From Acinetobacter sp. TR3 (GTDB lineage: Bacteria > Pseudomonadota > Gammaproteobacteria > Pseudomonadales > Moraxellaceae), in NCBI RefSeq assembly GCF_027105055.1, contig NZ_CP114264.1, forward strand, positions 248,001-312,000: a DNA stretch of 64,000 bases, in the 5' to 3' direction. Numbering within the stretch: position 1 is the stretch's first letter; each line of letters opens with the position of its first letter. A model generated the notes under the pieces. The model was not told the DNA's origin, searched no databases, and worked only from the letters and a program-made list of their open reading frames with translations. The translations under genes and the position numbers were made by a program. Positions 40,629-49,508 of this stretch are shown here, in pieces.

Positions 40629-41378
40629 ATGCGCCGTTTTCTATTATTCCTTGCAGTCATTGTAATTTGTATAAGTACTTTCTTTTTCTATCAATATCGT
40701 GTGCAGCAAAAAGCAGCCAATACTGAACAAATGTTTGAAATTGTTATGGCTGAAAAAATGCGTGAGCTCTATGACCAAGCGCAAGATTGGTCAAAACCTG
40801 TGCAACTGAATGTACATGATGATCGTTTGTCAGGTGATTATAAGTTGATGTCCGAGTTTCTACTTAGTTATTGGATGCAAAATGTTGAAGCGCGAAATCA
40901 TTATTTAAGGCAACTCAAAGCAGCAAATTGGGATACTTTTTTAGATGTAGAGCGTTTGGATCAAGATCGTCAGCAAGCTTATAAAGAAACAGAACAAATG
41001 CTTCGCGAGGTTCGGAAAATATCGGCTGAATATGAACGAAAACGGCAACAAATACAGACCGATTCACTTAAACAAGCAAAAAGTTTGGCTATTCATAATG
41101 AAATGAGAAAATCCTTACAAGTTAAATTAGAACATAACCTTAAAGTAGATAAAGCACATGATATTTTCCCGATTGAACAGAAAATTATAGAAAAAGCACA
41201 GGCAATGTTCGATATGTTGAGAACCTACCCATGGCAGAAACAAGACAAAATGATTCTTTTTCAAGAAACAATACAAGTGAAAAAGTTTAATGCACTTTAT
41301 CAAGATGTGCTCAGATTAAATCAGAAGATAGATAAAATTAAGCAAAACAATGTTGAAGTATTAGATGAAGAATTGTAG
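40629..41378 (+). CDS. Unknown membrane-anchored coiled-coil protein
   Basis: A 249-residue protein with one N-terminal membrane helix (about residues 3-22) and a long charged helical region (about 100-180, ETEQMLREVRKISAEYERKRQQ), likely periplasmic. TTGGAGG precedes the ATG. No family is recognised. Confidence 0.7.
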   Translation: MRRFLLFLAVIVICISTFFFYQYRVQQKAANTEQMFEIVMAEKMRELYDQAQDWSKPVQLNVHDDRLSGDYKLMSEFLLSYWMQNVEARNHYLRQLKAANWDTFLDVERLDQDRQQAYKETEQMLREVRKISAEYERKRQQIQTDSLKQAKSLAIHNEMRKSLQVKLEHNLKVDKAHDIFPIEQKIIEKAQAMFDMLRTYPWQKQDKMILFQETIQVKKFNALYQDVLRLNQKIDKIKQNNVEVLDEEL

Positions 41379-41382
41379 TTCG

Positions 41383-41419
41383 ATCAAGCAATGATTCAGC
41401 CTGTGAATCATTGCTTGAT
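41383..41419. terminator. Perfect 16-bp inverted repeat between convergent genes
   Basis: ATCAAGCAATGATTCA (41383-41398) and its exact complement (41404-41419) enclose a five-base loop. It sits between a plus- and a minus-strand stop and is probably a bidirectional terminator, although T tracts are short. Confidence 0.7.
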
Positions 41420-41432
41420 TGTAACATCAACT

Positions 41433-42131
41433 TTAGTCGAAAATCTTTTCCGCTGCTTGGAACGGTAAACTCACCACATCAATCGCTACAGCAAAAGGCA
41501 GTAAAACCAGTTTTTCTAAAGGATTCATACCTGATTTTGATTTATAACTTTCTTCTTTATTGGTATAGATAGAGACTTGGTAAGGCTTACTTAATGCTTT
41601 TAATGAGGTGAGATTATTTGCAGCAGGGTATACGACACCAGCAAGCTTAATATCAAAACAGAACCGCTGTGCATACATACGCTCATCGCTTGAGGATGAA
41701 CATTCTTTTGCGCCATTTTCAATAAAGAACTCTAGATCTTTTTTGCTTAAATCTTCTTTAAGTTTTATATAGGAAAGTGGCAATGTACCTGAAAAATTAC
41801 CATCATTCTTTTCAGAATAAAAACTCAAGTCCCGTGTTATTTGGATATTTTTAGCATCAAGTTTACTGATCAAGCTCACAAATTGAGAACCACCTTGAGT
41901 CAAAATATAGCTGTTTTTTTTCCCTGCAATCACGATACTGTCTTTGGGTAAATTTGACGATGTTTGCGCAGGTCGCCCAAAAGCAACCACATTGTCTTCA
42001 ACTAAAGTGACACGTTCTGTTCGAGTATAGGTTTTGTTGTCTTTGTTAATCAGTGTTTTGGTTGCGCATCCCGTTAAACATAATGCTGTAATTGATATCG
42101 CTGTAGTCATTTTAATTAGAGTTGAAAACAT
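41433..42131 (-). CDS. Unknown lipoprotein
   Basis: A 232-residue protein with a lipoprotein signal peptide and lipobox LTGC at about residues 19-22. It has two Cys residues in the middle (KECSSSS and QRFCFD) and a C-terminal hydrophobic segment (PLEKLVLLPFAVAIDVVSLPFQAA) that could touch the membrane. No family is recognised. Confidence 0.72.
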   Translation of the reverse strand: MFSTLIKMTTAISITALCLTGCATKTLINKDNKTYTRTERVTLVEDNVVAFGRPAQTSSNLPKDSIVIAGKKNSYILTQGGSQFVSLISKLDAKNIQITRDLSFYSEKNDGNFSGTLPLSYIKLKEDLSKKDLEFFIENGAKECSSSSDERMYAQRFCFDIKLAGVVYPAANNLTSLKALSKPYQVSIYTNKEESYKSKSGMNPLEKLVLLPFAVAIDVVSLPFQAAEKIFD

Positions 42132-42427
42132 CCAGTTCTCCTAATGATTTAAGTTTAAAATTTAAAAAAATAATTGATATTCATACAATATTTAAAAGAC
42201 CATAATGAAAAATCTAAGTAGAAGCGAGGACTTTTCTCTTAAGTATGGCGATCTTTACAAAGATTAAACATGATCGCTAATACGGATAAATTTGATTTCT
42301 CGTTTAAAATTTTGGTGAAATTTACCGTTTATCAGAGTGATACAGAATTCAATATTACTTTGTTGTAGGCTTAAGCTTATAGTTATTTTTATTCAATATT
42401 TAAGGTGAATGATTTTTGGAGCAAGTG

Positions 42428-42928
42428 ATGAACTTTCTAAAACGATCAGCGCTGATGATGGCATTTACTTTGGTTGGATTTTCAGCAGTACATGCCGAAG
42501 AGGTTGCAACTTTACCAACCATTCGTATTATGGCTGAATCTGAATTACGTGAAGAAGTCGTAGGACCTACTCCATTTCAAGAAGATAAAAAGGTACGTCA
42601 AGCACTTCAGCATCGTATTTATAAAACCCATACTGATATGCAGAATGCAGGAATTCCTGAGAATATTAGTGCAGTTGAATTTGAACCAAAGGTGCAGTCA
42701 GGCTTATCTCAAGTTTCACCTGGGTTACAAGAGTATATTCTAGCGGTGGCTTCAGGTTTTCAATCATCTGATCCAACTAATGGTGTATTTAAAATATTAG
42801 AGCCACTTAATATAAATCGCAACAATATTGATGGCATTCGTGATGGTTCGATTAAAGTCAATTTGAATGATATTTTGCTATTACAGCAGCAAATTCAAAA
42901 TGGTTTAAAAGATTTTAGACAACCATAG
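42428..42928 (+). CDS. Unknown periplasmic protein
   Basis: A 166-residue protein with a signal peptide (to VHAEE). The mature N terminus, ATLPTIRIMAESELREE, resembles the start of TonB-dependent receptor plugs, but no barrel follows. The start is the ATG at 42428, six bases after GGAG. Function is unknown. Confidence 0.7.
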   Translation: MNFLKRSALMMAFTLVGFSAVHAEEVATLPTIRIMAESELREEVVGPTPFQEDKKVRQALQHRIYKTHTDMQNAGIPENISAVEFEPKVQSGLSQVSPGLQEYILAVASGFQSSDPTNGVFKILEPLNINRNNIDGIRDGSIKVNLNDILLLQQQIQNGLKDFRQP

Positions 42929-42948
42929 CTTATATCATTGATTAAGAT

Positions 42949-42980
42949 AAAAATCCCCGCATATCTAGTGGGGATTTTTT
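42949..42980. terminator. Bidirectional terminator
   Basis: AAATCCCC pairs with GGGGATTT and has a T6 tract. It lies between the convergent 42428 and 42984 genes. Confidence 0.88.
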
Positions 42981-42983
42981 CTA

Positions 42984-43652
42984 TTATTGTTTTAGGTAAC
43001 GCTCAAAAATTGCAGAGAAATCATAGTTCTCAATTTGTTTACGACGTTCAGTAAACTTATTTTCAACTTGAATGGTGGTCTGAGAAATAATATCAGGGAG
43101 GTTTAACAACACTTGTTCTGGTAATTCACGCAGAGAAAACATGTTATTCACAGCTTGTTGAGTGATGACTAGCGAATTTATTTGACGTTCAATTTCTTTG
43201 CATGCTTCCCCAATACTAAATAGAGCTTTATATAAATCTCGTACCTTTTCGATTTGTGATTTTTCAATATCAATTGAATAACTTGCACCACCAAGTTGGA
43301 ATTTGATTTCGACGTCCCGATCAATTGTACCTGCTGTTTCTAGAAGCACCCGACTAATCTGATAGTGTTTATATGGATAGCGATTCAACGTCCGTTTTTT
43401 GCTGACCGCACTTGTACCATCTAGATGAATGAAAGCGGTATTGGTAAAGCAGTATTCGTCGGTTTTTGCTTTGATCAAAAAGAAAATTTTTTCATTGTCT
43501 TCATGGAAAATATAGTCATCAATATCCGTCTTATCATAATCTCTAGGTTCAATAATCTTACCGATATCACTGGTTCCCATTAGATCAGCTGCCATATTTT
43601 TAAACATTGTTAGAACCTTATCGTTTTTGGAACTGTGATCATAATTTGTCAT
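42984..43652 (-). CDS. PH-domain-like protein (bacterial PH)
   Basis: A 222-residue cytoplasmic protein. The middle part has the alternating strand pattern of a bacterial PH domain (IFFLIKAKTDEYCFTNTAF, then RTLNRYPYKHYQISRVLLET), followed by a helical C-terminal region. It may begin at the ATG at 43652 or at 43607, where AAGG lies eight bases ahead. It is immediately downstream of the reverse transcriptase on the same strand, but its base composition is like the core genome, so a functional link is unproven. Confidence 0.68.
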   Translation of the reverse strand: MTNYDHSSKNDKVLTMFKNMAADLMGTSDIGKIIEPRDYDKTDIDDYIFHEDNEKIFFLIKAKTDEYCFTNTAFIHLDGTSAVSKKRTLNRYPYKHYQISRVLLETAGTIDRDVEIKFQLGGASYSIDIEKSQIEKVRDLYKALFSIGEACKEIERQINSLVITQQAVNNMFSLRELPEQVLLNLPDIISQTTIQVENKFTERRKQIENYDFSAIFERYLKQ

Positions 43653-43745
43653 ATATTGTTTTGTCTAGAAAATACTTTTAATTAAGTAGTTTAGATTTTT
43701 TTGGTTTTAAGATTATTTCTCTACATGATTTTTATGATGTGGTAA

Positions 43746-43760
43746 AGAGTGGTTTACTCT
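43746..43760 (-). terminator. Weak hairpin after the reverse transcriptase
   Basis: AGAGT and ACTCT form a 5-bp stem six bases after the RT stop. The T tract is poor, so transcription may run on into the PH-domain gene. Confidence 0.35.
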
Positions 43761-43765
43761 GAAAT

Positions 43766-45151
43766 TTATTTTTTAGGAGTAGATTCTAAAAGATGATATT
43801 CTTTATTGAGTTCATTATGCTTCTTTATATGCATTTGAATTTTAGACCAGTGAGGCTTGATTTGTCTTTTTATAGCAGGTTCATTCATAATGGATGCTGC
43901 TCTTAGGGCATAGCTAATATAATTTCTTTTCCCAATAAATGAAAACCGCCTGTAGATATGTTTTTTATGCCTTTCTAACGGTTCTTCACCTCTTTTAATT
44001 CTCGAATTATTGATCTTTAATAATTTCTTATTAGTCATTCGAATGGCTTTTGAGGCTTTGTATTGATATTGGATTAAACCAGCATCACGTAGTAGAATTT
44101 TTTTACCATTATAAGTAAAGCCGAGATATTGAAGTGGCTCTCTACTCATATGTGGTTTATCATAAACATGTAAACCATTTTTAAAATAAACTAACTTAGT
44201 TTTTTCGGGATGAATTTGAACCTTTAATTTGCTAATCATTTTTTTTGTTTCTAAGTGGATTTTCATGCCTAGGTCTAAGTCACATAATATTAGAATATCA
44301 TCACAATATCTGTAATATGATGCATTAAGTTTTGATAGATAACTGTTAATATTTTTATCAAAATCAAACATGTAGATGTTTGATAGGAATGCGCTTATAG
44401 CAGAACCTTGAGGAATTCCTTTAGTTTTATCTTCTTTGATAATTAATTTATTTTTCCTAATTTTATTTCTAAAATCATGGCTAGAGCATAATTTTTTTAA
44501 ATCTCTATGATTTTTATTAATGGATAACTCTAAAATGCTATAAACATCTTTTTTATTTACATAAGAAAATTTTGTGATTGATTTATAAACTTGATAATGG
44601 TCTTTAGGTAAATAATCGGTTTCTAATATTCTAAGCCAAGCTTCTTTTAAGATTTGATGATCAAGTTCATCGAAAAATTTTTTAATATCAAAACATAAAG
44701 CGACGCAGTCTCTTCTTTCCCTTATTTCATCAAAAATTTTTTTGGCAAAATGAATGTTATTTGGTGAATTTGGTAGTTTTCTAAAAGCCAAAATATTTTC
44801 TGATAGATTAGACTCTTGAATTAATTTTTCATAATTTGGTGTAAGCAATGCCGCATAATAAGCATATATATGACCATCTATATGAGAAGAATATTTGATA
44901 GGTCTAATTTTTTGGGGACATTTAACAATAGCATATCTATCTTTCTGACCTTTTATCTTAATAATTTTGGTCTTATCTTTTTTGATTTTTCTTGATGTAA
45001 GTTCAAAATGTATAAATGGGTGGAAAGCATGCTTTTCAATATTTTTAGGATTAGTTACATAGTCATAAACTTTTTTAGGCTGCATTGGGTAATCAAAATG
45101 CAAATATTTTCTCTGCCGATTATGAAAGAAATCTATATCTATATTTGTCAT
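43766..45151 (-). CDS. drt2: Antiviral reverse transcriptase, DRT2 (UG2) type
   Basis: A 461-residue reverse transcriptase of the defence-associated unknown-group class. Finger motifs start near residue 80 (KIRPIKYSSHIDGHIYAYYA). Motif A is FDIKKFFD (about 154-161), motif B GIPQGSAISAFLSNIYM (about 245) and the catalytic motif YCDD is at about 282-285. There is no maturase, HNH or retron-type YADD motif. The ATG at 45151 is preferred over a TTG at 45166 that overlaps the upstream RNA hairpin. The gene is far more AT-rich than its fadBA neighbours, a sign of transfer. Type 2 is inferred from overall sequence feel plus the upstream RNA that encodes a Neo repeat. Confidence 0.88.
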   Translation of the reverse strand: MTNIDIDFFHNRQRKYLHFDYPMQPKKVYDYVTNPKNIEKHAFHPFIHFELTSRKIKKDKTKIIKIKGQKDRYAIVKCPQKIRPIKYSSHIDGHIYAYYAALLTPNYEKLIQESNLSENILAFRKLPNSPNNIHFAKKIFDEIRERRDCVALCFDIKKFFDELDHQILKEAWLRILETDYLPKDHYQVYKSITKFSYVNKKDVYSILELSINKNHRDLKKLCSSHDFRNKIRKNKLIIKEDKTKGIPQGSAISAFLSNIYMFDFDKNINSYLSKLNASYYRYCDDILILCDLDLGMKIHLETKKMISKLKVQIHPEKTKLVYFKNGLHVYDKPHMSREPLQYLGFTYNGKKILLRDAGLIQYQYKASKAIRMTNKKLLKINNSRIKRGEEPLERHKKHIYRRFSFIGKRNYISYALRAASIMNEPAIKRQIKPHWSKIQMHIKKHNELNKEYHLLESTPKK

Positions 45152-45286
45152 TATTAGAAAACTCAAGAAAAGGTTGACGATAATCCTCGTAAAAACGTTC
45201 TATCCTATGAATAGAATTTCTTGAGCATACCTAAGTACCCAATATTACGTACCCTCTAGAAGAAACCTTCTACATCGTCTTTAGAT

Positions 45287-45436
45287 CACGAAAGGATTAT
45301 ACTATGAGAAGCATTGATTACATTCTGTGGAGTTCAATATACATTGGCTGTACTTTATTCCAAACAATATGCAACGTTTCACCAGAAATGTTAGATATCG
45401 TTCTAACATTGTGTGGAGCAACACTTGACAACAGAT
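45287..45436 (+). CDS. neo: neo: repeat unit of the nearly endless ORF made by template jumping
   Basis: Sense strand equals the cDNA. The frame is open from 45235 to a TAG at 45460-45462. If cDNA synthesis jumps from 45436 to 45287, where AGAT at 45433-45436 matches AGAT at 45283-45286, the unit is 150 nt (50 codons) and the junction codon is TCA, so no stop remains. SD AAAGGA (45291-45296) is seven bases before ATG 45304. Each predicted 50-residue repeat has two helices: one about 20 residues long (IDYILWSSIYIG...), a Pro-containing turn (NVSPE), and a second (MLDIVLTLCGATL). The known role of Neo in Klebsiella DRT2 is growth arrest on infection. The protein itself is a prediction. Confidence 0.8.
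45291..45303 (+). promoter_or_regulatory. neo -10 box and ribosome site
   Basis: TATACT (45298-45303) is a 5-of-6 match to TATAAT. It lies directly after AAAGGA (45291-45296), which serves as the ribosome site for ATG 45304 in the following repeats. It has no -35 partner in the chromosome; one appears only in the concatemer. Confidence 0.75.
45425..45430 (+). promoter_or_regulatory. neo -35 box
   Basis: A perfect TTGACA near the 3' end of the predicted cDNA. After the jump, six bases (45431-45436) plus eleven (45287-45297) separate it from TATACT, giving the ideal 17-bp spacer. Confidence 0.78.
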
Positions 45437-45470
45437 TACCTTCCCTATGTACTTTTACATAGGCAATTTA

Positions 45471-45499
45471 AATATATTTAAAGTTTGTGGATATTGCAA
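45471..45499 (-). promoter_or_regulatory. Promoter of the DRT2 ncRNA-RT operon
   Basis: On the minus strand TTGCAA (45499-45494) and TATATT (45476-45471) are 17 bp apart. Transcription would start near 45464, at the foot of the first hairpin. It lies just after the fadA terminator. Confidence 0.7.
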
Positions 45500-45513
45500 T
45501 ATTCGATTGATAA

Positions 45514-45546
45514 TAAAAATCCCCGCAAAATGCGGGGATTTTCTTT
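45514..45546 (-). terminator. Terminator of fadBA
   Basis: AAAATCCCCGC/GCGGGGATTTT is a strong stem with an ATTTT loop. On the minus strand it is followed by TTATT. It separates fadBA from the DRT2 locus. Confidence 0.92.
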
Positions 45547-45561
45547 TTATCTCAGTGTCGA

Positions 45562-46734
<1,173 letters not shown>

Positions 46735-46746
46735 TCACGTTGCTCC

Positions 46747-48900
46747 TTAACCGTAGAATTTTTTGTTGTTAGCAGCCATGTCACGCAACATTTGTGGCGC
46801 TTCATAAGCCTTACCTAAGTGTGCATATTTGTCGCAAAGCGCAACGTATTCAGCAACACCTGTTTGGTCGATGTAACGGCATGGACCACCACGGAATGGA
46901 GGGAAACCTACACCCATGATCATCGCCATATCTGCTTCAGAAGCAGTTGCAACGATGTTGTCTTCTAAGCAACGAACTGTTTCGTTACAGAAAGCAAGCA
47001 TCATACGGTCAATGATTTCTTGGTTGTCAAACTCGCGTTTTTCACCAGTCACGAAAGGCGCAATGATTTCGTAAGCTGTTGGATCAACAGTTTTCGCTTT
47101 CTTACCTTTCTTATCTAACACGTATTTGTAGAAACCAACGTCATTCTTTTGACCAAGACGTTTTGCTTCGTACATCGCTTCGATAGAACCTTTGTAGTCT
47201 GGCTTCATACGGTCAGGGAAACCTTCAGCCATTACTTCTGCGCCATGAACACCTGTATCGATACCAACAACGTCGATCAAGTATGCAGGACCCATTGGCC
47301 AGCCGAATTTCGCCATGACATTATCCACTTGTTGGAAATCCGCGCCATCTTTTACAAGAAGGTCGAATGCACCAAAGTAAGGGAACAATACACGGTTAAC
47401 TAAGAAACCAGGGCAGTCGTTAACAACGATAGGTGTTTTACCCATTTTCTGAGCAAGAACAACAGTAGTTGCAATCGCTTCATCAGATGTCTTCTCACCA
47501 CGGATCACTTCTACCAATGGCATCATGTGTACTGGATTAAAGAAGTGCATACCAACAAAGTTTTCAGGACGTTGTAATGCTTTCGCCAAACGCGTAATTG
47601 AAATCGTAGACGTGTTAGAAGCAATAATCGTGTTTTCACGAACATTCTTCTCAGTGTCTGCAAGTACCATTTCTTTTACTTTTGGATTTTCAGTCACTGC
47701 TTCGATCACGATATCCACTTCTTTAAACTCATCGTAGCTTAAAGTTGGACGGATGCGAGCAAGTGTTTCACCCATTTGCGCAGGTTTCATTTTTTTGCGT
47801 TCAACTTGCTTGGTCAGTAAGCCATTCGCTTCTTTCATACCAAGTGCAAGTTGTGGGTTACCAATGTCTTTCATGATGATTGGTGTGCCTTTGCTTGCCG
47901 TTTGGTAAGCAATACCACCACCCATGATACCCGCACCTAATACAGCTGCTTGGTTAACAGGGTGAGCACCTTTCTCATATTTCTTCGCAGTTTTCTTCAC
48001 AACTTGGTCATTGATGAATAAACCAATCAATGCGCCTGCTTGAGGAGTAATCGCTGCTTTAGCAAAACCTTGAGCTTCAGCTTTTAACGCGTCATTACGT
48101 GTAAGGCTTGCACCTGCTTGTAATGAGTCAAGTAACAATTTTGGCGCAGGGTATTGTGCAGGGTTTGCTTTTGCAAGTACCGCACCTTTTGCTGTATTGA
48201 ACGCCATCATTTGTTCAAGTGGGTTCAATTTAATTGCGTCTAATTTTTCTTGACGTTTTGCTTTCCAATTCAAACGACCAGCAATGGCTTGTTTAACCAA
48301 ATCAATCGCAGCTTCTTGAAGTTTGTCAGCAGCAACAACCGCATCTACAGCACCATCTTTTAGTGCAGCAGCTGGTTTTTTCGGGTTCGCCATTGCCATC
48401 CATTCAACAGCATTGTCGATACCAATTACACGGCTTAAACGTACGCTACCACCAAAACCAGGATAGATACCGAGTTTGATTTCTGGTAAGCCAACTTGTG
48501 CTTGCTCAGACATGACACGGTAGTCACACACTAAGCACATTTCAAAACCACCACCAAGCGCTGTACCGTTAATAGCAACAACTTTAGGGATGTCTAAATC
48601 TTCAAAGCTATTGAAGACGTCATGTACAGGCATAAGCCAATCAACAATTGCTTGTTCACCAGCAGCGAAGTTGTCGCCAAATTCAGTAATATCTGCACCA
48701 ACGATAAATGTTGATTTACCAGAGGTAACAACTAAGCCTTTAATGTCGTTATTGGCTTTAACCGCAGCAATTGCTGCTTGGAAGTCTTCGATGGTTGCAC
48801 GGTTAAATTTATTAACCGACTCACCTTGTAAGTCAAAGCGGAATTCTGCAATTCCGTCCGCAAGCATTTGGACGGTAATGGCATTGCCAGCGTGGATCAT
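46747..48900 (-). CDS. fadB: Multifunctional fatty acid oxidation complex subunit alpha
   Basis: A 717-residue protein with an N-terminal enoyl-CoA hydratase/isomerase domain (GADITEF, and GGGFEMCL near residue 115) and a C-terminal 3-hydroxyacyl-CoA dehydrogenase domain ([12 protein letters not shown], then [13 protein letters not shown]). The ATG at 48900 is chosen because GGGAG lies ahead of it and the protein then starts [12 protein letters not shown] as in relatives; an extension to 48969 is unlikely. It works with FadA as an alpha2beta2 complex. Confidence 0.97.
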   Translation of the reverse strand: MIHAGNAITVQMLADGIAEFRFDLQGESVNKFNRATIEDFQAAIAAVKANNDIKGLVVTSGKSTFIVGADITEFGDNFAAGEQAIVDWLMPVHDVFNSFEDLDIPKVVAINGTALGGGFEMCLVCDYRVMSEQAQVGLPEIKLGIYPGFGGSVRLSRVIGIDNAVEWMAMANPKKPAAALKDGAVDAVVAADKLQEAAIDLVKQAIAGRLNWKAKRQEKLDAIKLNPLEQMMAFNTAKGAVLAKANPAQYPAPKLLLDSLQAGASLTRNDALKAEAQGFAKAAITPQAGALIGLFINDQVVKKTAKKYEKGAHPVNQAAVLGAGIMGGGIAYQTASKGTPIIMKDIGNPQLALGMKEANGLLTKQVERKKMKPAQMGETLARIRPTLSYDEFKEVDIVIEAVTENPKVKEMVLADTEKNVRENTIIASNTSTISITRLAKALQRPENFVGMHFFNPVHMMPLVEVIRGEKTSDEAIATTVVLAQKMGKTPIVVNDCPGFLVNRVLFPYFGAFDLLVKDGADFQQVDNVMAKFGWPMGPAYLIDVVGIDTGVHGAEVMAEGFPDRMKPDYKGSIEAMYEAKRLGQKNDVGFYKYVLDKKGKKAKTVDPTAYEIIAPFVTGEKREFDNQEIIDRMMLAFCNETVRCLEDNIVATASEADMAMIMGVGFPPFRGGPCRYIDQTGVAEYVALCDKYAHLGKAYEAPQMLRDMAANNKKFYG

Positions 48901-49508
48901 GCCTGATCTCCCTTGTTGTGGAGGATTCTGAGTTGATGTCATAAAGCGTGTATGCGTTAGCGCACACAAAATGCTTCGCTAATCTTACGATAACTATATC
49001 CAAAAAGGACATAACAAGTTGTATCAAGCCGTGACGCTAGGGTCATCTATTCTTTTAAAGAATTTATTTCTAAGGCTTGTATAAAAATAGAAAGCTATTT
49101 TTTCCTTTAAAAACAGTGAAAAGTTGATTGATTTTAGTCATGTGATTATCGGTTTTAAACGTAAAAAGTGTATTAAGCAAGCCATAAATCATTTTTAAAT
49201 TCATATTTTTTTTATTAGCATATTTAATCTAATATTTAAGTTAAGTTGATAAAGTTATGGCTTATTTATTGCTTTATTATAGATATAGAGAAAGCAATGT
49301 TTTATTGTTAACTCTTTGTTGAAAAAGGATTTTGAAAGATTTTTTTTGTTTTTAAAATGAGACATGATTTGATTTTGTGACAAAAAATGTTAGTTATAGC
49401 TATTTTTAGGGTTTATGTGAAAACGAATAGAAAAATAATTATTTGTTGATGATGTGGTTGAGAAGCTGAATAAAAAAACAAACCTGTTTAGGAAAGGCTG
49501 GGTAAAGG
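48901..49508. other. Divergent intergenic region between fadB and the diguanylate cyclase
   Basis: About 600 AT-rich bases without a supported gene. The fadBA promoter and a regulator site are expected in the first 150 bases, but I could not fix a fatty-acid regulator motif by eye. A purine-rich AGGAAAGG-like stretch precedes the plus-strand ATG. Confidence 0.4.

Larger units (their letters stand above)
45162..45464 (-). ncRNA. DRT2 template non-coding RNA
   Basis: Minus-strand RNA of about 300 bases between its promoter and the RT start. The 5' end folds into a perfect 8-bp hairpin (45444-45463, CCTATGTA/TACATAGG). A 9-bp hairpin (45387-45410) lies inside the template part and a 6-bp hairpin at 45257-45272. 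The 3' end forms a three-way junction: a 9-bp closing stem (45162-45170 with 45217-45225) holds two small hairpins (45177-45190 and 45198-45216). The structured 3' part is a plausible RT-binding scaffold and 45287-45436 the reverse-transcribed template. The ends are inferred. Confidence 0.75.

Noticed and set aside
43766..45464. Retron or group II intron reading of the RT locus
   Set aside because: The catalytic motif is YCDD, not YADD. There is no maturase or HNH domain. The upstream RNA shows no msr-msd inverted repeat flanks or intron domain V, and the Neo-like frame fits DRT2 better.
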